The position numbers were made by a program, and so were the translations under genes. This document shows positions 34,219 through 43,329 of a DNA stretch of 64,000 nt, in pieces. The stretch lies in NCBI RefSeq assembly GCF_029223525.1, contig NZ_JARHTQ010000014.1:62001-126000 (forward strand), written 5' to 3'. The DNA comes from Streptantibioticus ferralitis. Lineage in GTDB: Bacteria > Actinomycetota > Actinomycetes > Streptomycetales > Streptomycetaceae. The notes beneath the pieces were generated by a model, which had not been told where the DNA came from, made no database searches, and saw only the letters and a list, made by a program, of their open reading frames with translations. The first letter of the stretch is position 1; each line of letters starts with the position of its first letter.

Positions 34219-35394
34219 TCAGTAGGACTTGGGCAGGCCCAGGGTGTGGTGGGAGACGAAGTTGAGGATCATCTCCCGGCTGACCGGGGCGATCCGGCCC
34301 ACCCGGGAGGCGGTCAGCAGTGACGCCAGGCCGTACTCGGTGGTCAGCCCGTTGCCGCCGAGGGTGTGCACGGCCTGGTCAACGGCGTGCGCCCCGGCCT
34401 CGGCGGCCGCGTACTTGGCCATGTTGGCCGCCTCACCGGCGCCCATGTCGTCACCGTTGTCGTAGAGGAACGCCGCCTTGCGCATCATCAGCTGCGCCAG
34501 CTCCAGCTCGATCCGCACCTGGGCCAGCGGGTGCGCGATCGCCTGGTGCGCACCGATCGGCGCCTGCCAGACCTGACGGGTACGGGCGTACTCCACCGCG
34601 GTGTCCAGCGCGTAGCGCCCCATGCCGAGTGAGAAGGCGGCCGTCATGATCCGCTCGGGGTTGAGCCCGGCGAACAACTGGAGCAGACCCGCGTCCTCGT
34701 CGCCGACGAGTGCGTCGGCGGGCAGCCGCACATCGTCGAGGAACAGCTGGAACTGCTTCTCGGGTGCGGCCAACTCCATGGGTATCGGCCGGAACTCGAA
34801 CCCGGCGGTCTCCCGCGGGACGATGAACAGGCAGGGCTTGAGCTTGCCCGTCCTGGCGTCCTCGGTCCTGCCGACGATCAGGGTCGCGTCGGCGATGTCC
34901 ACACCGGAGATGAAGACCTTGCGCCCGGACAGCAGCCAGTCGTCGCCGTCCCGGCGGGCGGTGGTGGTGATCCGGTGCGAGTTCGAGCCCGCGTCCGGCT
35001 CGGTGATGCCGAACGCCATCCGCACCGAGCCGTCAGCCAACCCCGGCAGCCAGTGCGCCCGCTGGGCTTCGGTGCCGAACCTGGCGATGACCGTTCCGCA
35101 GATCGCGGGGGAGACCACGAGCAGCAGCAGCGGACAGCCGGTCGCCCCCAACTCCTCCAGCACGATGGACAGTTCGGTCATCCCACCGCCGCCTCCGCCG
35201 TATTGCTCCGGCAGGTTGACGCCCAGGTATCCGAGCTTGGCCGCCTCCCGCCACAGCTCATCGGTCTGCCGCCCCGCGCGGACGGCGGCGGTGAAGTACT
35301 CCCGGCCGTAGCGACGGCCGAGTGCGGCGACGCAGGAGCGCAGCGTGCGGTGCTCCTCGCTCTCCAGCAACGCGTTGTCGAGGGTGACGCTCAT
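34219..35394 (-). CDS. Acyl-CoA dehydrogenase
   Basis: 391 residues from ATG 35394, overlapping the biotin carboxylase stop by 4 bases. The FAD-binding motif FGITEPDAGSNSHRITTTAR, the GDDWLLSGRKVFISG block, the QVWQAPIGAHQAIAHPLAQV stretch and the C-terminal TLGGNGLTTEYGLASL are all present. It oxidises acyl-CoA to enoyl-CoA with FAD. In this operon it precedes the carboxylase step, as in leucine-type or branched terpenoid-acid catabolism (Liu/Atu logic). The substrate chain cannot be fixed from sequence. Confidence 0.92.
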   Translation of the reverse strand: MSVTLDNALLESEEHRTLRSCVAALGRRYGREYFTAAVRAGRQTDELWREAAKLGYLGVNLPEQYGGGGGGMTELSIVLEELGATGCPLLLLVVSPAICGTVIARFGTEAQRAHWLPGLADGSVRMAFGITEPDAGSNSHRITTTARRDGDDWLLSGRKVFISGVDIADATLIVGRTEDARTGKLKPCLFIVPRETAGFEFRPIPMELAAPEKQFQLFLDDVRLPADALVGDEDAGLLQLFAGLNPERIMTAAFSLGMGRYALDTAVEYARTRQVWQAPIGAHQAIAHPLAQVRIELELAQLMMRKAAFLYDNGDDMGAGEAANMAKYAAAEAGAHAVDQAVHTLGGNGLTTEYGLASLLTASRVGRIAPVSREMILNFVSHHTLGLPKSY

Positions 35395-37301
35395 GGTGTG
35401 GTGCCCTCCTGCGTGACGACGGCCAGTACGGTGCCGACCTCGACCTGATGGCCGACGGCGGCCTGGAGCGTGCTGAGGGTGCCGGAGGCGGGGGCGCTGA
35501 TCTGGTGCTCCATCTTCATCGCCTCCAGCCAGACCAGCGGTTGCCCGGCCGTCACCCGGTCGCCGACGGCGATCTCGGCGACCCGTACGACCGTGCCGGG
35601 CATCGGGGCCAGCAGTGAACCGGGCGCGGTACTCGCCCGCGGCGCCGGGAAGCGCGGCAGGGTGGTGAACGCGACCGCGCCGAGCGCCGAGTCGACGTAC
35701 ACCTGGTTCCCGTACACCGCCACCTCGAACTCCCGCCGGACACCGGCTACTTCGAGCACCGCGCGGTCCGCGACGCACGACAGCAGCCGCACGTCCGGAT
35801 GGCCCTCGGCCACCAGGCCGGCTCGGGTGAGGCGGTAGCGGACCCGGTACTCGTCACCGGTGGACGCGGTGCGGTAGCCCTTGGACTGCGGCTGCGACGG
35901 CACGTTGCGCCAGCCGCCGAACGGTGAGCGGCCCACGGCGTCGCACAGCGCGGCGGCGAGCGCGGCGAGCCGTACCGCCGAGGGATCGCCGGTGTCCGGC
36001 GGCAGCTGTTCGAGGAAGGCGGTGGACACCCCGCCGCGGACGAAGTCCGGGTGGCGCAGTACCCGCACCAGCAGGTCGCGGTTGGTGACCGGACCATGGA
36101 TCCGGGCCCGCCGCAACGCGTGGGCGAGCAGGCGCAGGGCCTCGTCGCGGGTCGGCGCATGGGCGATGACCTTGGCGAGCATCGGGTCGTAGTGCACTCC
36201 GATCGTGCCGCCGTCCTCGACCCCGGAGTCCACCCGCAGGCCGTCGCTCTCGCGGATCGAGAAGCGGTGCAGTGCGCCGGTCTGCGGCTGCCAGTGCCGG
36301 GCCGGGTCCTCCGCGTACAGCCGGGCCTCGATCGCATGGCCGCGCGGCGGCGCGGGTACGTCGGGCAGCCGGGCGCCCTCCGCCACCCGGATCTGCCAGC
36401 ACACCAGATCGAGCCCGGTCACGCACTCGGTGACCGGATGCTCCACCTGCAGGCGGGTGTTCATCTCCAGGAAGTACGGGCGACTGTCCGCGGAGACCAG
36501 GAACTCGATGGTGCCCGCGCCGACATAGCCGATCGTCCTCGCGGCCTCGCGGGCCGCCTCATACAGCGTGTCGCGCAGTTCGTCGCCGATGCCGGGCGCC
36601 GGGGTCTCCTCGATGACCTTCTGGTGCCGCCGCTGCACCGAGCAGTCCCGCTCGCCGAGCGTCCACACGGTGCCATGGGCGTCCGCCAGCACCTGCACCT
36701 CGATGTGGCGGCCGTCCTCGACGTATGGCTCGACGAAGACCTCACCGTCCCCGAACGCGGCGGCCGCCTCGGTCCGGGCCGCCGCCAACTCGCCGTCCAG
36801 CAGATCGAGTCGGCGGACGATCCGCATGCCCCGGCCGCCACCGCCAGCCGCCGCCTTCACCAGCAGCGGCAGCCGCTCCGATGTGGCGGTCGCCGGGTCG
36901 ACCGGGTCGAGCAGCGGCACACCGGCCTTCGCCATCAGGCTCTTGGCGCGGGTCTTCGACCCCATCGCCTCGACCGCATCGGGCGGCGGACCGATCCACG
37001 TCAGACCGGCGTCCAGTACGGCCCGCGCGAACTCGGCGTTCTCCGAGAGGAATCCGTATCCCGGATGCACCGCGTCGGCGCCCGCCGTGAGCGCGGCCGC
37101 CACGATCAGGTCGCCGCGCAGATAGGTGTCGCCGGGCGCGTTGCCCGGCAGCCGCACGGCGGCGTCGGCCTCCCGCACATGCGGGGCGTCGGCGTCCGCG
37201 TCGGAGTACACCGCGACGGTGGCGATGCCGAGTCCACGGCAGGTCCGGAAGACCCGCCGGGCGATCTCGCCGCGATTCGCCACCAGCAGGGAAGAGATCA
37301 T
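35391..37301 (-). CDS. Acyl-CoA carboxylase alpha subunit (biotin carboxylase + BCCP)
   Basis: 636 residues from ATG 37301 (GGGGG about 9 bases upstream). Biotin carboxylase parts are in order: SSLLVANRGEIARRVFRTCR, ATP-grasp with KAAAGGGGRGMRIV, EMNTRLQVEHPVTE and RLYAEDP. A linker domain follows, then the biotinyl domain with the biotinylation motif EAMKMEH near the C-terminus. It carboxylates its own biotin using ATP and bicarbonate, for transfer by the carboxyltransferase encoded just upstream. It belongs to the MCC/AccA-like type. Confidence 0.94.
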   Translation of the reverse strand: MISSLLVANRGEIARRVFRTCRGLGIATVAVYSDADADAPHVREADAAVRLPGNAPGDTYLRGDLIVAAALTAGADAVHPGYGFLSENAEFARAVLDAGLTWIGPPPDAVEAMGSKTRAKSLMAKAGVPLLDPVDPATATSERLPLLVKAAAGGGGRGMRIVRRLDLLDGELAAARTEAAAAFGDGEVFVEPYVEDGRHIEVQVLADAHGTVWTLGERDCSVQRRHQKVIEETPAPGIGDELRDTLYEAAREAARTIGYVGAGTIEFLVSADSRPYFLEMNTRLQVEHPVTECVTGLDLVCWQIRVAEGARLPDVPAPPRGHAIEARLYAEDPARHWQPQTGALHRFSIRESDGLRVDSGVEDGGTIGVHYDPMLAKVIAHAPTRDEALRLLAHALRRARIHGPVTNRDLLVRVLRHPDFVRGGVSTAFLEQLPPDTGDPSAVRLAALAAALCDAVGRSPFGGWRNVPSQPQSKGYRTASTGDEYRVRYRLTRAGLVAEGHPDVRLLSCVADRAVLEVAGVRREFEVAVYGNQVYVDSALGAVAFTTLPRFPAPRASTAPGSLLAPMPGTVVRVAEIAVGDRVTAGQPLVWLEAMKMEHQISAPASGTLSTLQAAVGHQVEVGTVLAVVTQEGTTP

Positions 37302-37312
37302 GGCACAGCCCC

Positions 37313-38959
37313 CTACATCCGGAAGACGCCGAAACCGCCACGCGCTCCCTCGACGGGCGCACTGTGGATCGCCGACAGGCACAGGCCGAGTACGGTGCGG
37401 GTGTCACGCGGGTCGATCACGCCGTCGTCGTAGAGCCGCCCGGACAGGAACATCGGCAGCGACTCGGACTCGATCTGCTGCTCCACCATCGCGCGCAGTC
37501 CCGCGTCCGCCTCCTCGTCGTACGGCCTGCCCTGCGCGGCGGCCGACTGGCGGGCGACGATGGACAGCACCCCGGCCAGCTGAGCGGGGCCCATCACCGC
37601 GGACTTGGCGCTCGGCCAGGCGAACAGGAAGCGGGGCTCGAACGCCCGGCCGCACATGCCGTAGTGCCCGGCACCGTAACTCGCGCCCAGCAGCACGGAG
37701 ATGTGCGGGACACGGGAGTTGGCCACCGCGTTGATCATCATCGCGCCGTGCTTGATGATGCCGCCCTGTTCGTACTCCCTGCCCACCATGTAACCGGTGG
37801 TGTTGTGCAGGAAGAGCAGCGGGATGTCGCGCTGGTTGGCCAGTTGGATGAACTGCGCGGCCTTCTGCGACTCGGCGCTGAACAGCACGCCCTGTGCGTT
37901 GGCGAGGATCCCCACCGGGTAGCCGTGCAGCTCGGCCCAACCGGTCGCCAGACTCGGTCCGTACAACGGCTTGAACTCGTCGAACACCGAGCCGTCCACC
38001 ACCCGGGCGATCACCTCGCGCGGGTCGAAGGGGGTGCGCAGATCGCCCGGGACGAGACCCAGCAGTTCCTCCTCGGCACAGCGCGGCGGTACCGGGTTCT
38101 GGCGCGGGGCCGGACCCTGCTTGCGCCAGCCCAGCCGGGCGACGATCCGCCGGGCGGTGCGCAGCGCGTCCGGTTCGTCGACCGCGAAGTAGTCGGCGAG
38201 ACCCGAGGTGCGGGCATGCATCTGCGCGCCGCCGAGCGACTCGTCGTCGCTCTCCTCACCGGTCGCCATCTTCACCAGCGGCGGCCCGCCGAGGAAGACC
38301 TTGGAACGCTCCCGCACCATGACCACGTGGTCGGACATACCGGGTATGTACGCTCCGCCCGCGGTGGAGTTGCCGAACACCACGGCGACGGTGGGGATTC
38401 CGGCGGCGGACAGCCGGGTCAGGTCCCGGAAGAGCGCACCGCCCGGGATGAAGATCTCCTTCTGGCTCGGCAGATCGGCGCCGCCGGACTCGACGAGGCT
38501 CACCACCGGAAGCCGGTTGGCGAACGCGATCTCGTTGGCGCGCAGTGCCTTCTTCAGCGTCCACGGGTTGCTCGCGCCGCCGCGCACCGTCGGATCGTTG
38601 GCGGTGATCAGGCACTCGGTGCCCTCGATCACCCCGATACCGGTGACCATCGAGGCGCCCACCGGATAGTCGCTGCCCCATGCGGCGAGCGGCGACAGCT
38701 CAAGGAACGGTGTGTCGGGGTCGATCAGCAACTCGATGCGCTCGCGCGCCAGCAGTTTGCCGCGCCCCCGGTGGCGGTCGACGTACTTCGGTCCGCCGCC
38801 GCCGATCGCCTTGGCGTGTTCGGCGTCGAGTTCGGCGAGCCGGGCGAGCGCGGCTTCGCGGTTCGCCAGGTACTCGGGGCTCGCGGTGTCGACCGCGGTG
38901 CGCGTTTCGGGTGGGCTCGGCGCTGGGTGTTGTGGCCCGGTGTCGACGGTCCTTGGCAC
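37313..38959 (-). CDS. Acyl-CoA carboxylase beta subunit (carboxyltransferase)
   Basis: 548 residues from GTG 38959, preferred because GAAGGAG lies 8 bases upstream; GTG 38983, which overlaps the previous stop as GTGA, is the alternative. Family blocks: GGGPKYVDRHRGRGKLLARE, NDPTVRGGASNPWTLKK, VFGNSTAGGAYIPGMSDHVV and LHNTTGYMVGREYEQGGIIK. These fit methylcrotonyl-CoA or geranyl-CoA carboxylase-type beta subunits better than acetyl/propionyl-CoA types. It moves the carboxyl group from biotin to the acyl-CoA. The alpha subunit gene follows 11 bases later. Confidence 0.93.
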   Translation of the reverse strand: MPRTVDTGPQHPAPSPPETRTAVDTASPEYLANREAALARLAELDAEHAKAIGGGGPKYVDRHRGRGKLLARERIELLIDPDTPFLELSPLAAWGSDYPVGASMVTGIGVIEGTECLITANDPTVRGGASNPWTLKKALRANEIAFANRLPVVSLVESGGADLPSQKEIFIPGGALFRDLTRLSAAGIPTVAVVFGNSTAGGAYIPGMSDHVVMVRERSKVFLGGPPLVKMATGEESDDESLGGAQMHARTSGLADYFAVDEPDALRTARRIVARLGWRKQGPAPRQNPVPPRCAEEELLGLVPGDLRTPFDPREVIARVVDGSVFDEFKPLYGPSLATGWAELHGYPVGILANAQGVLFSAESQKAAQFIQLANQRDIPLLFLHNTTGYMVGREYEQGGIIKHGAMMINAVANSRVPHISVLLGASYGAGHYGMCGRAFEPRFLFAWPSAKSAVMGPAQLAGVLSIVARQSAAAQGRPYDEEADAGLRAMVEQQIESESLPMFLSGRLYDDGVIDPRDTRTVLGLCLSAIHSAPVEGARGGFGVFRM

Positions 38960-38979
38960 TGCGCTCGCTCCTTCGCCGC

Positions 38980-39819
38980 TCACTCGGTCTCGTCTCTTTC
39001 GGTACCGGCGCGCTCACCTCGGGGGACGGCGGTGGGCGTACGGCCCGCGCCCGGCGGACCGGCGAACGCCTGGGCGATGTCCAGCCAGCGGTCGGCGTCC
39101 GGGCCGTGCGCGGTGACCGCGAGGTCGGCGCGATGACGGCGTTGGGTGGCCAGCAGACAGAAGTCCAACGCGGGCCCGGTCACCCGCTGTTCGGCGTCGG
39201 CCGGTCCGTACGTCCACAACTGGCCGTCGGGGGCGGTCAGTTCGACCCGGAACGCGGTTTCCGGCGGGATCAGTCCGTGCACCGTGAACGCGTGGTCCCT
39301 GGCCCGTACGCCGATCCGGGCCACATGCCGCAACCGGCTGGTCGGTGTCCGGCGCACACCGAGCGCGTCGGCGATGTCCTGGCCGTGCGCCCAGGTCTCC
39401 ATCAGCCGCGCGGTGGCCATCGACGCGGTGCTCATCGGCGGCCCGAACCAGGGGAAGCGGGCGTCCGGCGGCTGGGCGGCAAGCGTTTCGCGCAGTTGGG
39501 TGCGCCCTTGGCACCAGCGTCTCAGCAGGGCGTCGAGCGGTTGTGCGGCGCCCTCGGCGGCGCAGTCGTCCACGTAGTCGCTGATGGCTCGCGCCGCGCG
39601 CTCCGCCTCGCGGGCGAAGGCGGCCGGGTCGGTGAGGGTGAGCACGGTGGCGCGGTCGGTCCAGGCCAGGTGGGCGATCTGGTGCGCGATGGTCCAGCCC
39701 GGGGCGGGCGTCGGCCCGCGCCAGCGCTCCTCGGACAGACCGGCGACCAGCGTGTCGAGCTCCTCGCTCTCGGCCGCCAAGTCCGTCAGGACTTCGCGCA
39801 CGAGGCGTGAATCGGCCAT
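38980..39819 (-). CDS. TIGR03084-family metal-binding protein (DinB/MPI-like)
   Basis: 279 residues from ATG 39819, with AGGGGG 5 bases upstream. The N-terminal DinB/maleylpyruvate-isomerase-like helix bundle shows the metal histidines in GWTIAHQIAHLAWTD and later METWAHGQDIADALG. This is the TIGR03084 pattern. The family is tied to mycothiol-using actinobacteria and is often encoded with acyl-CoA carboxylase genes, as here. It is the first gene of the operon and lies directly behind the palindromic operator. The exact reaction is unknown. Confidence 0.85.
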   Translation of the reverse strand: MADSRLVREVLTDLAAESEELDTLVAGLSEERWRGPTPAPGWTIAHQIAHLAWTDRATVLTLTDPAAFAREAERAARAISDYVDDCAAEGAAQPLDALLRRWCQGRTQLRETLAAQPPDARFPWFGPPMSTASMATARLMETWAHGQDIADALGVRRTPTSRLRHVARIGVRARDHAFTVHGLIPPETAFRVELTAPDGQLWTYGPADAEQRVTGPALDFCLLATQRRHRADLAVTAHGPDADRWLDIAQAFAGPPGAGRTPTAVPRGERAGTERDETE

Positions 39820-39831
39820 ACCAGCCCCCTG

Positions 39832-39848
39832 GTTGACGTCACGTCAAC
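39832..39848. promoter_or_regulatory. Perfect 8-1-8 palindrome, probable TetR operator
   Basis: GTTGACGT-C-ACGTCAAC, centred at 39840 and 12 bases upstream of the first start codon of the carboxylase operon. The position is suited to block transcription or initiation. The operon's own last gene encodes a TetR repressor, so autoregulation is the simple reading. Confidence 0.7.
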
Positions 39849-39916
39849 ATCCAATGGACCCCGTCACCGGAGAAGGCTGGCACTGCGGGGGACAACAATC
39901 AAGCGTGCTTGCATGC

Positions 39917-40620
39917 TTTTTCGCCTCCCGCTTGGGGTTGGCCGCTTCCGGGGGCCAGGCCCCCGGGCCCCTTTCGCCTCCCGGCGGGCGGGGGCCTAGG
40001 GTGCTTTCCCCTCCGGGCGGGGGGCCGGGGGCCCTGGGCGCTTTCGCCTCTCGGCGGGGGCCCTGGGCTCTTTCGCCTCTCGGCGGGGGCCCTGGGCTCT
40101 TTCGCCTCTCGGCGGGGGGCTGCGGGGGGCGAGGTTCCCCGGGCCGTTTCGCCGCCGGGCGGGGGCGAGCGCTCTATCGCGTGCGGGCGGGGGGATCTGC
40201 GGGGCTGGGGCCCACGGCTTTTCGCCTGCGGGTGGGTGGCTTGCGGGGGGTGGGATTTCTGGGGAACCTTTCGCCTTCGGGCGGGGTTCGCCGCGGGGGA
40301 CGTACCGCGGGCCCCCTTTGCCGCCCGGGCGGGGGCTGTGTGTGGGGGGCCCAGGGTCCCTTCGCTTGGGTCGGTGGGTTGCGAGGGTGAGGTCCTCAGT
40401 TACGGGGTGGAATCCCAGGGCTCCCTTGCCTGCGGGTGGGGGCTGCGGGGTCGGGGCGTAGGGCCCCCTTCGTCGCGGCGGGGGGAGGTCCCCCGGGGCC
40501 CCGTTCCCTCCGGCTGGGGGATCTGCCGGGGGGCGATGTCCCTCGGGCCCTCTCGCTGCCGGGCGGTGGCTGGGGGCTGGGGCCCAGGGTCCCTTCGCTT
40601 TGGGGCGGAGGGTGCCGGGG
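39917..40620 (+). repeat. G-rich degenerate repeat array, about 17 units
   Basis: A stretch of about 0.7 kb made of units beginning with TTTCGCC-like sequence, followed by a pyrimidine/CGG core, GGCGGGGG, and a variable GGG-rich tail. Exact tandem copies of a 29-bp unit, CTTTCGCCTCTCGGCGGGGG plus CCCTGGGCT, start at 40041, 40070 and 40099 (the last is cut short). Other units are degenerate, at roughly 39971, 40004, 40146, 40174, 40219, 40269, 40316, 40358, 40422, 40468, 40504, 40550 and 40592. Spacing runs from 29 to 60 bases. Frames through it give only low-complexity Gly/Arg/Pro sequence, so I treat it as non-coding. It follows the 3' end of the dimethylargininase gene. Confidence 0.9.
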
Positions 40621-40667
40621 GCGAGGGCGCGTGCGGTTGTCGCATGGTGCTGTGGGGGGATGGCCCC

Positions 40668-41444
40668 TTACTCGTACAGGTCGCGGAGGCGGACCGACAG
40701 GCAGGTGACGCAGCCTTCCAGTTTTTCGAACTCGGTGATGTCGACCGGGACCGGGGCGTAGCCGAGAGTGGCGAAGAGTTCGGCGGTCTTCGGGGCGCTC
40801 GCGGACATCAGCAGTCTGCCGCCGCCGAGCAGCACCACATGGGCGCCGGACTCCTCCGGAACCGGAAGGAAGTGCGGGAAGACCGACGGGTCGTCGACCA
40901 GGGGTGGATGGCCGATCACGGTGCCGTCCGGGAGCGCGGTCACGGCGGATTTCAGATGCAGGACCCTGGTCACCGGAACGGCGATCACCCGGGCGCCCAG
41001 TGGTTCGAAGGCGGCGCGCAGCTGCCGTACACCCGCCGCGTTGGTGCGGCCGCCACGGCCTACGTAGACGGTGTCGCCGACCTTGAGGATATCGCCGCCG
41101 TCCAGGGTGCCCGGTTCCCGGACCCGGTTGATGGACAGGCCGAGATCGGCCGCGGCCCGCTCGGCCGCCGCGGTCTCGGGCCTGCGGGATCCCGCTCCGG
41201 GACGGGCGATCAGCGCGACGTTGCGGAAGACGACCATCGTGTCCTCGACGAACACACCGTCCGGACAGTCGTCGGCCGGGTCGACCTCGACGGTCTGCCA
41301 CCCGTGCGACCGCAGGGTCTCGACATAGCCCGCCCACTGGCGCAACGCGAGGGCGGTGTCGATCGGTGAGCGCGCTGTATGGGTGACCAGTCCCTCCGCG
41401 AGACGCGGGCTGGGGTGGCGGACCAGGGCCTTCTTACTGGGCAC
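40668..41444 (-). CDS. ddaH: Dimethylarginine dimethylaminohydrolase
   Basis: 258 residues from GTG 41444, with GGAGG 7 bases upstream. The catalytic triad of the pentein fold is visible: the acidic FVEDTMVVF, His in VLHLKSAVTALPDG and the C-terminal cysteine in KLEGCVTCLSVRL. LDGGDILKVGDTVYVGRGGR is also conserved. The enzyme hydrolyses methylated arginine (or arginine-like guanidines) to citrulline and dimethylamine. The symbol follows Streptomyces usage. Its 3' end runs into the G-rich repeat array. Confidence 0.9.
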   Translation of the reverse strand: MPSKKALVRHPSPRLAEGLVTHTARSPIDTALALRQWAGYVETLRSHGWQTVEVDPADDCPDGVFVEDTMVVFRNVALIARPGAGSRRPETAAAERAAADLGLSINRVREPGTLDGGDILKVGDTVYVGRGGRTNAAGVRQLRAAFEPLGARVIAVPVTRVLHLKSAVTALPDGTVIGHPPLVDDPSVFPHFLPVPEESGAHVVLLGGGRLLMSASAPKTAELFATLGYAPVPVDITEFEKLEGCVTCLSVRLRDLYE

Positions 41445-41522
41445 GGAACCTACCTCCAGGCGGTTGGCCGGGTGGAAATGTCATCGAACGGGCGGGCGCG
41501 GGCAGCTAGGATCTACCCTCTT

Positions 41523-43160
41523 ATGAGTGCCACTCTCGTCGCCAAGGGCCTCGCCGCGGGACACGGCGACCGCATCCTGTTCTCCGGTCTGGAACTCGTC
41601 GTCGCACCCGGCGATGTCATCGGGCTGGTCGGTGCCAACGGCGCCGGGAAGTCCACGCTACTGCGGCTGCTGGCCGGTATCGACGCCCCCGAGGACGGGA
41701 CGCTGCGGCTCAGCCCGCCCACGGCAGTGGTAGGCCATCTGCCGCAGGAGCCGGAGCGCAGGGCGGGTGAGACGGTACGGGCCTTCCTCGCCCGACGCAC
41801 CGGTGTGGCCGCTGCCCAGCGCGACCTCGACGCCGCGACCGAGGCGCTGGTCGACGGCTCGCCGGGCGCCGATGACGGGTACGCGATCGCCCTGGAGCGC
41901 TGGCTCTCGCTCGGCGCGGCCGATCTGGAGGACCGGGCCGAGACGGTCGCCGCCGACCTCGGCCTGACCGTGGACCTCGACCAGCCCATGACCTCGCTGT
42001 CCGGCGGCCAGGCCGCCCGCGCCGGGCTCGCCTCGCTGCTGCTCAGCCGGTACGACGTCTTCCTGCTGGACGAGCCCACCAACGACCTCGACCTGGACGG
42101 CCTCGACCGGCTGGAGGCCTTCGTCCAGGGCCTGCGCGCCGGAACCGTGGTGGTCAGCCATGACCGCGAGTTCCTGACCCGTACCGTGAACCGCATCGTC
42201 GAACTCGACCTCGCGCAGCAGCAGGTGAACGTCTACGGCGGAGGGTACGAGGCCTACCTGGAGGAGCGCGAGGTCGCCCGCAGGCACGCCCGCGAGGAGT
42301 ACGAGGAGTACGCGGAGAACAGGTCCGCCCTGTTGGCCCGGTCCCGTATGCAGCGCGCCTGGATGGAGAAGGGCGTGAAGAACGCCCGGCGCAAGGCCAC
42401 CGACAACGACAAGATCGGCCGCAATGCCCGGGTGGAGACCACCGAGAAGCAGGCCGCCAAGGCTCGCCAGACCGAGCGCCTCATCGAGCGGATGGAGGTG
42501 GTCGAGGAACCCCGCAAGGAGTGGGAGCTGCGGATGAGCATCGCCGCCGCACCCCGCGCCGGTGCGGTGGTGGCCACGCTGCGCGGAGCCGAAGTACGGC
42601 TTGGCGAGTTCCGGTTGGGGCCGGTGGATCTGCAGGTCGACTGGGCCGACCGGATCGCCATCACCGGGGCCAACGGCTCCGGCAAGTCCACGCTGCTCGG
42701 CGCCCTGCTCGGGCGGATCCCGCTGGCGGCCGGGGCGGCCTCGCTCGGGCCGGGGGTGGTGGTCGGCGAGGTCGACCAGGCGCGGCGGCTTTTCTACGGA
42801 GATGAGGCGCTGCTCGAAGCGTTCGAGGCGGTCGTACCCGACATGGCGACGGCCGAAGTCCGTACGCTCCTGGCCAAGTTCGGGCTGAAGTCCGACCATG
42901 TGCTGCGCCCGGCCGCCACGCTGTCGCCGGGAGAGCGGACCCGGGCGGCGCTCGCGCTGCTCCAGGGGCGTGGAGTGAACCTGCTGGTACTGGACGAGCC
43001 CACCAACCACCTTGACCTGCCCGCGATCGAGCAGCTGGAGTCCGCGCTGGCCTCGTACGACGGCACGCTGCTGTTGGTCACCCACGACCGCCGGATGCTC
43101 GGTGCGGTCCGCACCAACCGGCGGATCGAGGTGGCGGCCGGCAAGGCCGTCGAGGCCTGA
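41523..43160 (+). CDS. ABC-F family ATPase
   Basis: 545 residues from ATG 41523. Two ATP-binding modules on one chain: Walker A GLVGANGAGKSTLL and AITGANGSGKSTLL, signatures TSLSGGQAARAGLAS and LSPGERTRAALAL, and Walker B FLLDEPTNDLDLD and LVLDEPTNHLDLP. There are no membrane helices. A charged interdomain linker (about residues 230-320) forms the tRNA-contacting arm. ABC-F proteins act on the ribosome, as translation factors or antibiotic-protection proteins. No ribosome-binding site precedes ATG 41523. A TAGGAT at 41507-41512 suggests a nearly leaderless transcript. Confidence 0.92.
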   Translation: MSATLVAKGLAAGHGDRILFSGLELVVAPGDVIGLVGANGAGKSTLLRLLAGIDAPEDGTLRLSPPTAVVGHLPQEPERRAGETVRAFLARRTGVAAAQRDLDAATEALVDGSPGADDGYAIALERWLSLGAADLEDRAETVAADLGLTVDLDQPMTSLSGGQAARAGLASLLLSRYDVFLLDEPTNDLDLDGLDRLEAFVQGLRAGTVVVSHDREFLTRTVNRIVELDLAQQQVNVYGGGYEAYLEEREVARRHAREEYEEYAENRSALLARSRMQRAWMEKGVKNARRKATDNDKIGRNARVETTEKQAAKARQTERLIERMEVVEEPRKEWELRMSIAAAPRAGAVVATLRGAEVRLGEFRLGPVDLQVDWADRIAITGANGSGKSTLLGALLGRIPLAAGAASLGPGVVVGEVDQARRLFYGDEALLEAFEAVVPDMATAEVRTLLAKFGLKSDHVLRPAATLSPGERTRAALALLQGRGVNLLVLDEPTNHLDLPAIEQLESALASYDGTLLLVTHDRRMLGAVRTNRRIEVAAGKAVEA

Positions 43161-43329
43161 TCGCGGGTGCGGTGGGAGAGCCGATCGAGCGCGACCGATC
43201 GTGGCCGACAATGATCGATTGCTGTCGGGTCTGATCAGGTGTGACACGGCGTGGTCGAACAGGGGGCGGCTCGTCCGCTGTCCGCCGCATCCGGCATGAT
43301 CGGTGCCCTGAGCGAAGTGTGGGGGACCG

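Noticed and set aside
37364-39136. 590-codon plus-strand frame
   Set aside because: Antisense shadow of the carboxyltransferase gene with no recognisable domain.
39917-40620. Possible CRISPR array
   Set aside because: Units are degenerate and often directly tandem, there are no unique spacers of constant length, and no cas gene is in the window.
39909-41369. 486-codon frame through the repeat array, suggesting a Gly-rich repeat protein
   Set aside because: Unit length is not kept at multiples of three, no ribosome-binding site is found, the frame continues antisense into ddaH, and the pattern is conserved at DNA rather than protein level.
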